DNA of 54,677 bases from Bacteroidia bacterium. GTDB lineage: Bacteria > Bacteroidota > Bacteroidia > Chitinophagales > Saprospiraceae. Where the stretch lies: the NCBI GenBank assembly GCA_030433135.1, contig JAUILF010000005.1:1-54677 (forward strand), given 5' to 3'. Below are positions 1 to 6,971 of the stretch, in pieces. How positions within the stretch are numbered: position 1 is the first letter of the stretch; the number at the start of each line of letters is the position of its first letter. The position numbers and the translations under genes are program-made. A model generated the notes under the pieces. That model worked only from the letters and a program-made list of their open reading frames with translations. It was not told the origin of the DNA and did not search any database.

Positions 1-17
1 ATCAAAATCAGATCACC

Positions 18-473
18 ATGAACAAGTCACTCATTCTGTTAATTATTCCCCTCTTCTTTTCACTGGCGCAAATGAATGCACAAACCACCTATACCATCGG
101 TGACACAGAATATATCTATGGGCAAACCTACGAGACCACCGGTATGCCAAAGGTCAAGCGAAGCAGTGCGAACCGGCAAGCCTTTCTGGATAGTCGGGGT
201 CTTGAACATGTACCTTATGGTTACGAGGTCGATCACATCATTCCTCTATCCAGGGGAGGCACAGATTCGCCATTGAACATGCAACTCCTGACGATCGAAT
301 CACATGCACGAAAAACAGCAATGGAGCGCTCTTCCAGTTCGATCTTTTATACCAATCCGTCTTTCCCATCTTCTAGCTTTGGATCGACATCTGCTCGCAT
401 CATGCAGACAGGTCCCAGGGGAGGGCAATATTATATCAACAGTTCGGGGAATAAGGTCTATTCACGAAAGTGA
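18..473 (+). CDS. secreted HNH endonuclease-like protein
   Basis: The 151-residue protein begins with a hydrophobic signal peptide (about residues 1-21), so it should be exported. The core (about 67-104) looks like a small HNH nuclease: D72-H73 in YEVDHIIPLSRGG, N87 in LNMQLL and H96/K99 in ESHARKT sit where the metal-binding and catalytic residues of this family lie. The tail (about 131-149) has a GPRGG-YYIN-GNKVY pattern, which resembles the PBCV-type basic adaptor domain seen at the ends of secreted or phage-like nucleases. DNA cleavage is inferred from the family. The target outside the cytoplasm is unknown. What lies upstream cannot be seen because the window starts here. Confidence 0.75.
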   Translation: MNKSLILLIIPLFFSLAQMNAQTTYTIGDTEYIYGQTYETTGMPKVKRSSANRQAFLDSRGLEHVPYGYEVDHIIPLSRGGTDSPLNMQLLTIESHARKTAMERSSSSIFYTNPSFPSSSFGSTSARIMQTGPRGGQYYINSSGNKVYSRK

Positions 474-509
474 TCGGATCCGTTGTAAGTCAATCAAGAT
501 CTTAGTTAA

Positions 510-545
510 AGTGCAATTTTGTTGCACTATCTCGATCCATCTTTG
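510..545 (+). promoter_or_regulatory. palindromic promoter element, site 1
   Basis: A perfect inverted repeat AGTGCAA-TTTTG-TTGCACT lies at 510-528. Thirteen bases after its TTG comes CATCTTTG (538-545), close to the Bacteroidota -7 box TAnnTTTG. The following gene starts at 567, leaving a short leader. The same layout recurs near 5.75, 10.3, 45.3 and 53.2 kb. An operator overlapping the -33 region is inferred. Confidence 0.5.
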
Positions 546-566
546 CCATGCATCAAATCAAACACC

Positions 567-1232
567 ATGACCATCTCCCAACGCGCTCAACGATTCTGGA
601 CCTGGTTTGACACCGCTCGTTTTGGTCTGTCCTTCATGCATGAAGTGCAAGCTGAAGAGCAGGAGTCCATGCTTATGAACCTGTATTCAGCACTGCAGGA
701 ATATTATCCTGGACTGACCTTTGCCATTAAGGTGGAAAAGGATGGATCATCTGCTCACCTCATCATTTATGATGATGGAAAGCCTGTTTCCAAACGGCGC
801 AACAAGCAGCTTTTTCAGCATTGCCTTTCCTTCTCCGGGTGGACGTTTGGAATGGCGAGTGGGAACCCCTTATTGCAGGATCTGCCAGACCTGACAGATG
901 AGCTGGAGAATTGCAAAGGTGTCTATGTAGACTTGCTGGCCGTTCATGCATCTGATGAAGACCCTCGTTTTCTGATCTTCATCTATGTGCCAGCGCAATG
1001 GGAGAGGGGGTTCCGGGCTCACCTTGAATATCTGGTTCGACTGTTTATTGGCCCGGAAAGATTTGAGTCTCTGGTCCACAGCGTCGTCTTTGCCCCAGCG
1101 GGAAAGACGCTACCCAGGGGGTGCGTTCCGATCGGCAAACTCCAATCCTGGGTGAGCAGGATCCAGTCAGCTCATCTGGTATCACAAGATCCGATACCCT
1201 TGTATCGGGACCAGATAGAAGAGTTGAACTGA
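567..1232 (+). CDS. hypothetical protein, 221 aa
   Basis: I do not recognise this family. The reading frame is open from 519, but ATG 567 is the better start because the probable promoter box lies at 538-545 and the palindromic operator at 510-528. The protein has no signal peptide or membrane segment. It has a mixed alpha/beta look with aromatic-rich stretches such as FWTWFDTARFG near the start. It stands alone, separated by ordinary gaps from the HNH gene and the VWA gene. Its shared promoter element suggests co-regulation with the lipoprotein protease at 5.8 kb and metK. Confidence 0.6.
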   Translation: MTISQRAQRFWTWFDTARFGLSFMHEVQAEEQESMLMNLYSALQEYYPGLTFAIKVEKDGSSAHLIIYDDGKPVSKRRNKQLFQHCLSFSGWTFGMASGNPLLQDLPDLTDELENCKGVYVDLLAVHASDEDPRFLIFIYVPAQWERGFRAHLEYLVRLFIGPERFESLVHSVVFAPAGKTLPRGCVPIGKLQSWVSRIQSAHLVSQDPIPLYRDQIEELN

Positions 1233-1264
1233 ATAATTCGCCTCTACCATTTGTCATTTAAAAC

Positions 1265-1948
1265 ATGATCATCATGACACAGCAGAAAAAAAAGACCATC
1301 CACAACCTCATTATTCTGGATGAAAGCGGATCCATGGAAGCCATCAAACAGGAGACGATCTCCGGGTTCAATGAGCTGGTTCAGACTATCCGCAACAGCC
1401 AAAAGGAATTTCCTTATCAGGATCATTTTATCACCCTTGTCACATTCAATGGCAAAGGTGTTCGCAACCTGATCGTTCGTCAACCTGTGGCCAGTCTGCA
1501 ACCGCTGGATGAACAGCGGTATCGCCCGGATTCCATGACTCCATTGTTTGACGCGATGGGCTTCAGCCTCACTGAGCTGGACCATGCCATTACTGGACAA
1601 CCGGATACCTGGTCACTAGTCACTGTGCTGACCGATGGGATGGAAAATGCCAGCAGGGAATATTCTGGTAAGGCTATCCGTGACCTGGTCACCCGACTGG
1701 ATGAGGGCAATTGGACCTTTACCTATATCGGCGCCAATCATGATGTCGCTCGTATGGCTTCCGATCTGAGTATCACCAACCATATGCAATGGCATTCCGA
1801 TCAGCAGGGATCAAAGGAAATGTGGGCCAAAGAGCGTCATTCCCGGATGGCCTTTTCGATGCGGATGGACAGTGGTTCCTCTGCCGAGGAATTGAAAAAG
1901 GAGTATTTTGATGTTGATGAAAAGCCGGGAGACCTCAATGCTAAATAG
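1265..1948 (+). CDS. VWA (von Willebrand factor A) domain protein, TerY-like
   Basis: Almost the whole 227-residue protein is a von Willebrand A domain. The metal-ion-dependent adhesion site is visible: D-E-S-G-S in ILDESGSMEA near residue 20, the threonine of SMTPLFDA near residue 92, and the aspartate of VLTDGMEN near residue 120. The closest familiar relatives are TerY-type stand-alone cytoplasmic VWA proteins, which act with kinases, phosphatases or AAA proteins in stress and defence settings. There is no signal peptide. Two methionines (1265 and 1274) could start it. The next two genes run in the same direction with gaps of 37 and 3 bases, so an operon is likely, but no TerY-type kinase or phosphatase follows. 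Confidence 0.85.
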   Translation: MIIMTQQKKKTIHNLIILDESGSMEAIKQETISGFNELVQTIRNSQKEFPYQDHFITLVTFNGKGVRNLIVRQPVASLQPLDEQRYRPDSMTPLFDAMGFSLTELDHAITGQPDTWSLVTVLTDGMENASREYSGKAIRDLVTRLDEGNWTFTYIGANHDVARMASDLSITNHMQWHSDQQGSKEMWAKERHSRMAFSMRMDSGSSAEELKKEYFDVDEKPGDLNAK

Positions 1949-1985
1949 CTGCGTTATGATTCCCTGATCCCGTAAGAAATATGCC

Positions 1986-2726
1986 ATGATCGATATCGAA
2001 CAACTTTATAAGTTACCCTATCTGACCTTTCCAACAGTGGTGAGGGAAGCATTACGGGCCTACCCCTTTGAAGGTTCGTGGAGTGACGAAGGAGAATTCT
2101 CAGTTGACCTGTCATTTTCAGATGGCTTTACCAACATGCTGAATGAAGCGAGTGTGGACCTGCAGGACTTCTTTTTTGATCGTTTGATGGAGATCATCCG
2201 GGACTATACGGGGGGGCACCAGTTCCATCGATTTGCTACAGGAGAAATTACAGTGAATGAACAGGGACTCAAGGTGACCAAAGACGAATTTATCCCGGCG
2301 GATATGTACGACGTTCCCCGCAAGGAAAAGGTGATCTGGAAGGTCAGACCTCCAGTAGAGCTGCTGGTGCCTGGGGCAAGGGTCCGATTTGATCTGATCT
2401 CTTCCGAGGAGATCAGTTCCACTGCCGTTCAGTCCATCACCTGGGAAGGTCCTGATGGAAAAGCCCCGCAGGCATTCGGACCCTGGGCAGCAGAGCTCAT
2501 ACGGGTCTATGGCACAATGGGTTCAGGGCTTGCTGAGAAGATGCTCCCAGACATCCCGGATAGTCTCGCCAGTATTCCGGAGCTGACCGGCTCCTGGGCA
2601 TATGCCTCCCTGGGTGGCACCTATGATCTGGCTCTGGAAATGCTCCTTACAGTGGAGTTGGGCGGGAGCAAGACCGAAAGCTGGGAGGATGTTGCACCTT
2701 TTGAATATGTTGACCTGCAACGCTGA
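1986..2726 (+). CDS. hypothetical protein, 246 aa
   Basis: I do not recognise this protein. It is acidic, lacks a signal peptide and membrane segments, and contains several short beta-rich stretches in the middle (about residues 85-155) with an alpha-rich end. It lies 37 bases after the VWA gene and only 3 bases before the endonuclease/phosphatase gene, so the three are probably co-transcribed. A helper or substrate role for the VWA protein is possible but not shown by the sequence. Confidence 0.7.
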   Translation: MIDIEQLYKLPYLTFPTVVREALRAYPFEGSWSDEGEFSVDLSFSDGFTNMLNEASVDLQDFFFDRLMEIIRDYTGGHQFHRFATGEITVNEQGLKVTKDEFIPADMYDVPRKEKVIWKVRPPVELLVPGARVRFDLISSEEISSTAVQSITWEGPDGKAPQAFGPWAAELIRVYGTMGSGLAEKMLPDIPDSLASIPELTGSWAYASLGGTYDLALEMLLTVELGGSKTESWEDVAPFEYVDLQR

Positions 2727-2729
2727 CGC

Positions 2730-3554
2730 ATGAAACAATTACGTTGCTTCGCAATTTTCCTACTGTATCTCTTGGTCGTGCCGGTCTGGGGGCAATCCCT
2801 CTCATTGCTCACCTGGAACATCCAGAATATGGGTCGTTCCAAGAGCCATGCAGAGATCGAGGTCATGGCACAGATCATCAAAGAGGCCGATATTGTTGCT
2901 GTTCAGGAAGTGGTGGGCAAAGATCCGGCCGGTGTCCAGGCAGTAGCACGTTTGGTTGATGCTCTTGATCGCACCGGGGCCGATTGGGACTATAGCGTCA
3001 GTGAGCGGACCAGCGGTACTTCACATGAGTCAGAACGGTATGCCTTCTTGTGGAAGACCTCCAGGGCCAGTCTTATTGGACGTCCCGGCCTTGTCAGCGA
3101 ACTTGCTGATCTGGTGGTTCGGGAGCCTTTTGTGGCTCGCTTCCGGACAAAGGCAGGTGATCTGGTGCTGGTCAATTTCCACGCGGTGCCTTACAACAAG
3201 CAACCTGAAAGAGAGATCAAGGTGGTCCGTAGCCTGGCTGGTGCATTTGGTGAAACACCTGTGGTGTTTCTTGCCGACTGGAATGTGGTCGATCACCATA
3301 CGGTATTCAACCCCCTTCGAAAAACAGGGTATCGGTTCGCGGTACAGGGACAACTGACGACCCTGAAAAGGGATTGTGCAGGAGGTCAGTACAAAAATCA
3401 CGGTATTGACAATATCTTCTATCCTTCTGTATTCGAGCCGGTCAGCTCCGGTGTTTTAGACTTTGTAGGAGATTGTCACCGATCGGATGAAGCGCGCAAG
3501 ATCAGTGATCATCTGCCGGTATGGTTGGAAGTGAGGCAGGTGGTGCGGCCATAG
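2730..3554 (+). CDS. exported endonuclease/exonuclease/phosphatase family protein
   Basis: A signal peptide (about residues 1-22, ending VPVWGQ) directs this 274-residue protein out of the cytoplasm. The rest is an endonuclease/exonuclease/phosphatase fold. The landmarks are TWNIQNMG with N30, the metal ligand E60 in VAVQEVV, H150 in NFHAVPYN, ADWN with D182 and N184, GIDNIF with D226, and the terminal ISDHLPVW with D259 and H260. All catalytic positions of the family appear intact, so it should be active as a metal-dependent phosphodiesterase. DNA, RNA and phosphoesters are all possible substrates in this superfamily. It ends the three-gene run that starts with the VWA gene. Confidence 0.85.
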   Translation: MKQLRCFAIFLLYLLVVPVWGQSLSLLTWNIQNMGRSKSHAEIEVMAQIIKEADIVAVQEVVGKDPAGVQAVARLVDALDRTGADWDYSVSERTSGTSHESERYAFLWKTSRASLIGRPGLVSELADLVVREPFVARFRTKAGDLVLVNFHAVPYNKQPEREIKVVRSLAGAFGETPVVFLADWNVVDHHTVFNPLRKTGYRFAVQGQLTTLKRDCAGGQYKNHGIDNIFYPSVFEPVSSGVLDFVGDCHRSDEARKISDHLPVWLEVRQVVRP

Positions 3555-3670
3555 TCAAAAAGTGTTCTTGAACGATGAATGTGACAGTTGATCTTTTCTT
3601 CAATTCGTATCTTAACTTGCTATGATCGCTAAGAAAGTGGAATAATAATTAGCATAAAAGGTAACATTAA

Positions 3671-3701
3671 TTGAAAATTAGCGTTTAAGTGAATATATTT
3701 G
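3671..3701 (+). promoter_or_regulatory. candidate Bacteroidota promoter of the toxin-antitoxin-chaperone operon
   Basis: TTG at 3671-3673 and TATATTTG at 3694-3701 are 20 bases apart, matching the -33/-7 promoter pattern of Bacteroidota. Transcription would begin near 3708, which is downstream of the GTG at 3689. If this is the main promoter, the toxin would have to start later, for example at TTG 3728. Confidence 0.4.
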
Positions 3702-4210
3702 CATCCCTGATCGATCTGAGTGATGAGTTGCCTACTTCAAGAGTTCGGTATTACACGATCCAGATCGAAGGGGAGGAGCACAGTGTGTTTGAGCAGTTTA
3801 TCCTCCGGTATCAACAGGATCCATTGCTTTCGGAAGAGTTCAATGATCTTATGGCCTGGATAACGATCAGGATGGGTGAGCAACGAGGAGCATTGGAGCG
3901 TTTCTTTCGCCATGAACGAATGGCCAAAGCCTTGCCCCCACCCCCACGATATTTGGAGATCAGCTATGAACAACAACTTAGGCTGTACTGTATACGGATC
4001 ATTGACAGGATCGTTATTCTGTTTGATGGTGCTGTTAAAACCGCAGCCACAGCGCAGGAGTGTCCTTTCGTTGGACCTCATTTTCAGAGGGCTAACCAGT
4101 ACGCTGAAGCAATTGATCAAGCGATGAGGACAGGTGAAATATGTATTTGTCCACACCGAGGTGATCGACTACTGTATCCAAATGGTTTTGAACTAATGAT
4201 CAGAATATGA
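3689..4210 (+). CDS. higB: RelE/HigB-like toxin of a toxin-antitoxin-chaperone module
   Basis: The protein is up to 173 residues from GTG 3689, or 160 from TTG 3728, which would suit the promoter at 3671-3701 better. The central and C-terminal part shows the signature of the HigB-like ribosome-dependent RNase toxins of this phylum: a basic GALERFFRHERM helix, the strand LRLYCIRIIDRIVILF, and a VKTAATAQ-type turn followed by a helix. The stop overlaps the antitoxin start (ATGA at 4207-4210), so the two are translationally coupled. The toxin-first order matches higBA. mRNA cleavage is inferred from the family. Confidence 0.7.
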   Translation: MNIFASLIDLSDELPTSRVRYYTIQIEGEEHSVFEQFILRYQQDPLLSEEFNDLMAWITIRMGEQRGALERFFRHERMAKALPPPPRYLEISYEQQLRLYCIRIIDRIVILFDGAVKTAATAQECPFVGPHFQRANQYAEAIDQAMRTGEICICPHRGDRLLYPNGFELMIRI

Positions 4211-4632
4211 AAAGTATTATCCATAATGCGGTGAAGAACATCCCAGAGGAGAATCGCATTTTTATTCGAAAGCAGGGTGAGATCGCAGATCACATAGAAG
4301 TCTTACTCGAAAAAAAGGGTTGGTCGCAAAAAGACTTGGCGAAGGCTATGAAGAAGACTGAAGCGGAGATCAGCAGAATGCTCAATACGCCTCAGAACCT
4401 GACGTTAAAAACGTTGGCTCGGATTGAAGCAGCATTAGGGGAAGAAGTAATCATCGTCCCAAAGCGACCGCAATATTCAAGTTTTGTATGGCAGACCAGA
4501 TCGATCCAGCAAGAAGAACGGATCATGTTGGGACAATTTAATTTTTCAAACAGTATGCGCGTGACCCAAAAACAATTTGGCATAACGAGAAAAGAAAACT
4601 CTTTCCTGCAGGAGATGTACATGAATCAATGA
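4207..4632 (+). CDS. higA: HigA-like XRE antitoxin with C-terminal chaperone-addiction tail
   Basis: Residues of about 25-82 form an XRE-type helix-turn-helix: KKGWSQKDLAKAMKKTEAEISRML followed by LTLKTLARIEAALG. It should neutralise the upstream toxin and repress the operon. The protein continues for about 57 residues past the DNA-binding domain, with W95, aromatic and hydrophobic residues, and a FNFSN stretch. Ordinary HigA proteins are shorter. In toxin-antitoxin-chaperone systems such an extension is the chaperone-addiction domain recognised by a dedicated SecB. The SecB-like gene begins 15 bases downstream, which supports this reading. Confidence 0.8.
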   Translation: MKSIIHNAVKNIPEENRIFIRKQGEIADHIEVLLEKKGWSQKDLAKAMKKTEAEISRMLNTPQNLTLKTLARIEAALGEEVIIVPKRPQYSSFVWQTRSIQQEERIMLGQFNFSNSMRVTQKQFGITRKENSFLQEMYMNQ

Positions 4633-4647
4633 GTGGAATGAATCACT

Positions 4648-5139
4648 ATGACAAAGCCTGAACAGAAAAGACACCTTCAGCCTGAAAAGATCCGGTTGCT
4701 AGACTTTCGATTACTGACAGGTCGATTGGATAGTCGATTGGATTTTGATCCTGAGAAGACTTCAGGGTATGGGTTTTCTGTAGACTTTGATATGCAATTT
4801 GACCTGAAGCACAAAGGCATTAAGGCAGACTTTCATATTTCTCTTAAAAGTCAATCAGAACTGGAACGCGAAGAGGCAGAAGCGGAGTACCATTTGATCT
4901 TTGCCTATCATGTAGAGAATCTTCTCGATCTGGTGCATATTCAGAAAGATAAAACTCTACAGGTAGATCATCAATTAGCCAATGCCATTTCATCTATTAC
5001 TTACTCAACTGCACGAGGCATTCTGATCGCACGCTTCCAGGGTACAGCGTTTCGGGATTTCTATTTACCCATTGTTGATCCGAATACACTTTTTGAGAAT
5101 AAGAATCACGGCTCTGATGATTCCGTCATTGAATCTTAA
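4648..5139 (+). CDS. SecB-like chaperone of the toxin-antitoxin module
   Basis: The 163-residue protein resembles SecB-like proteins. It has a beta-rich first half, then EYHLIFAYHVENLLDL, followed by the typical C-terminal pattern of a helix, SITYSTARGILIARFQGT and a short LPIVDP segment. It follows the antitoxin by 15 bases on the same strand. This gene order, HigB-HigA-SecB, is that of the toxin-antitoxin-chaperone system known from Mycobacterium tuberculosis (Rv1955-Rv1956-Rv1957). The chaperone would bind the antitoxin tail, protect it from degradation and so control the toxin. General protein export is the alternative role but is less likely in this setting. Confidence 0.7.
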   Translation: MTKPEQKRHLQPEKIRLLDFRLLTGRLDSRLDFDPEKTSGYGFSVDFDMQFDLKHKGIKADFHISLKSQSELEREEAEAEYHLIFAYHVENLLDLVHIQKDKTLQVDHQLANAISSITYSTARGILIARFQGTAFRDFYLPIVDPNTLFENKNHGSDDSVIES

Positions 5140-5221
5140 GTGAACCATTCGGTATAATTTAACTTCTCATTGTTCTTTTTCAACAGCTTTCTGGTATTGT
5201 GCCCACAGCAATTGAATAAGT

Positions 5222-5644
5222 TTGGAAAAAACAGATCCCATCGACCCTTTCGCTGGTCCCGCCGCCATTGAGCTGATCTTTCCCGACCTGGAGGATCAGC
5301 CTCTATCGTTCAGCCTGGCATTTATCAGGGCATTGGACCAGAGTTGCCGTCATCTCGATGTCCAATATCTGGCCGCTTTTCTTTTTAATGAGCCCTATTT
5401 AGCTTCACTAGACCTGGTTCCATTCCTGCGTGGACTTGAAACGTTGATCGAGTTTGCACGAGGAGAAGGAGCCCGTCAAATGATCCCCAGACAGATCCGC
5501 TGTGCTCATTGCAAGCCCGGGGTGGCTGGTGTGCAATATGCAGATCCGAATATTCCTGAGGAAAACGAGATATCCATCGCCTTCATTTTTGAGGAGGAGA
5601 AGGGCAAGTTGAAAGAGGTGCTGGAGTGTCGGGCGGTGTGTTAA
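5222..5644 (+). CDS. hypothetical protein, 140 aa
   Basis: The family is not recognised. A stop codon lies at 5213 in the same frame and the first usable start is TTG 5222, so the start is fairly constrained. The protein is acidic and soluble. It has a CAHC pair near residue 101 and two further cysteines at the very end (ECRAVC), which could bind a metal. It follows the SecB-like gene by 82 bases and is closed by a strong terminator hairpin at 5673-5717, so it may be the last gene of that operon. Confidence 0.55.
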   Translation: MEKTDPIDPFAGPAAIELIFPDLEDQPLSFSLAFIRALDQSCRHLDVQYLAAFLFNEPYLASLDLVPFLRGLETLIEFARGEGARQMIPRQIRCAHCKPGVAGVQYADPNIPEENEISIAFIFEEEKGKLKEVLECRAVC

Positions 5645-5672
5645 CCTCCCGCCAGGGGGCGGACATACACCC

Positions 5673-5717
5673 CAACCCCTCTCCCCTGATGATTCGGGGG
5701 AGAGGGGTTGCTTTTTT
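5673..5717 (+). terminator. intrinsic terminator, also a family repeat
   Basis: A long stem (CAACCCCTCTCCCC pairing with GGGGGAGAGGGGTTG) with a short AT-rich loop is followed by CTTTTTTG. It ends transcription after the gene at 5222. The hairpin and its left flank are related, in inverted orientation, to the segment at about 53928-53986, so it belongs to an interspersed repeat family used here as a terminator. Confidence 0.75.
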
Positions 5718-5745
5718 GTCAAAATTGGACCTAGGACAATTTGTG

Positions 5746-5781
5746 AGTGCAAAAAAATTGCACTCCTTCATTGTAATTTTA
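5746..5781 (+). promoter_or_regulatory. palindromic promoter element, site 2
   Basis: AGTGCAA-AAAAA-TTGCACT at 5746-5764 is a perfect inverted repeat, extended by one more pair (G5745/C5765). TAATTTTA at 5774-5781 follows its TTG by 13 bases, as at site 1. The protease gene starts at 5800. Confidence 0.55.
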
Positions 5782-5799
5782 AGGAGACAATGACAGATC

Positions 5800-6951
5800 A
5801 TGAACCGTTCTATCCTGCTTATCCTGCTTTCCTTTTTCGCCTGTAAAACAGATTCCACGGAGGACACGGCCGAGTTGCAAGCCACTTTGCAAGCCGAGAA
5901 CGAACAAGAACAGGCTTTGCTCGATTCGGTCCGCACCGCAACAATTACATCTTATCTGGATTCGCTTGCAGCTGCAATGCCCGAACAGCCTGTTCCTCTG
6001 GCAGATCTATATGAACGGGCCAGTGAAGGAGTCTATCTGATCATTGCCGTAGACCATATTGGTAATGTATCCCAGGGGACCGGATTCCTGATCAATGCCA
6101 GCGGTCTGTTGGTAACCAATTACCATGTCATTAAAGACATGATGGAGGGAGCAATTGTCTACGATCAGGAAAAGTATGTCTTGATCGATCGGGTGATCCG
6201 ACAGGATACGCTAAATGATTGGGCCGTCATAAGGGTGATGCCGGGACTGCCTCCCGGTGTAGTTCTCCCCATCGCCCGGGAGATGCCTCGAATCGGAGAG
6301 GAGTGTTTTGCCATCGGCAATCCTTGTGGCTTAACCCAGACCCTGTCCACAGGTGTGGTTTCCGGATACCGTGGTCCAGAACGGCTGATCCAGACGACAA
6401 CGGAGATCACCCATGGCAGCAGTGGTGGCCCCCTGTTCAACCGCCGTGGAGAAGTGATCGGTATCACGACCAAAGGTATTGGTGAAGCCAACCTCAACTT
6501 TGCAGTGAATATCGGCCAGCTGAAGATCGACGACCTCTTTGACTTTCCAGTACCCCATTTGAACGTATATGCAGACTTGCCTTTTGCCGGGAAGGTGCGG
6601 ACCTGTCTTGACAAGTATTATCGCGCCCGGATATCCGGCGAAACCGACCAGTTGATCAACTGCTATGCCCCAATGGTAAACCAACATTTTCACGAATATG
6701 CCCTGTCACCAGTCGAGGCCGCTGCAAGCGACACCGAGGAGCGCTGGTCCGGCCGGGATATTCCGGTAGCCTATGAGCCCCAATGGGACCAGATCATTAT
6801 CGATGCTCTGGAGGATGGGATCGCCATTCGGCTTCCAGTCGTTTATTCTGCCATTGACCGGACCGGGGAAGGATCCAGACAGGAAGATCGTCTCTATCAG
6901 TTTGAGCTGGACAGCCTGTACAGGATCCGTCGGGTGGAGATGCTGGAATAA
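5800..6951 (+). CDS. lipoprotein trypsin-like serine protease (DegP/S1C type, no PDZ seen)
   Basis: The 383-residue protein has a lipoprotein signal (hydrophobic residues 4-13, lipobox SFFAC with C15), so it should be anchored to a membrane facing the periplasm. The protease domain spans about 75-245. Its triad is H109 in VTNYHVIKD, D140 in TLNDWAVI and S208 in THGSSGGPLF, all intact. The oxyanion loop and GTGFLI strand match HtrA/DegP-type peptidases. No PDZ domain is evident. The remaining 140 residues form an unrecognised domain. Degradation of misfolded or foreign envelope proteins is the likely role. It is transcribed alone from the palindromic promoter at 5746-5781. Confidence 0.85.
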   Translation: MNRSILLILLSFFACKTDSTEDTAELQATLQAENEQEQALLDSVRTATITSYLDSLAAAMPEQPVPLADLYERASEGVYLIIAVDHIGNVSQGTGFLINASGLLVTNYHVIKDMMEGAIVYDQEKYVLIDRVIRQDTLNDWAVIRVMPGLPPGVVLPIAREMPRIGEECFAIGNPCGLTQTLSTGVVSGYRGPERLIQTTTEITHGSSGGPLFNRRGEVIGITTKGIGEANLNFAVNIGQLKIDDLFDFPVPHLNVYADLPFAGKVRTCLDKYYRARISGETDQLINCYAPMVNQHFHEYALSPVEAAASDTEERWSGRDIPVAYEPQWDQIIIDALEDGIAIRLPVVYSAIDRTGEGSRQEDRLYQFELDSLYRIRRVEMLE

Positions 6952-6971
6952 GTGAAAATCGCGAACCTCAT

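Noticed and set aside
510-545. CIRCE-type heat-shock operator
   Set aside because: CIRCE has GCACTC in the left arm and GAGTGC in the right with a nine-base spacer. Here the arms are the other way round with a five-base spacer.
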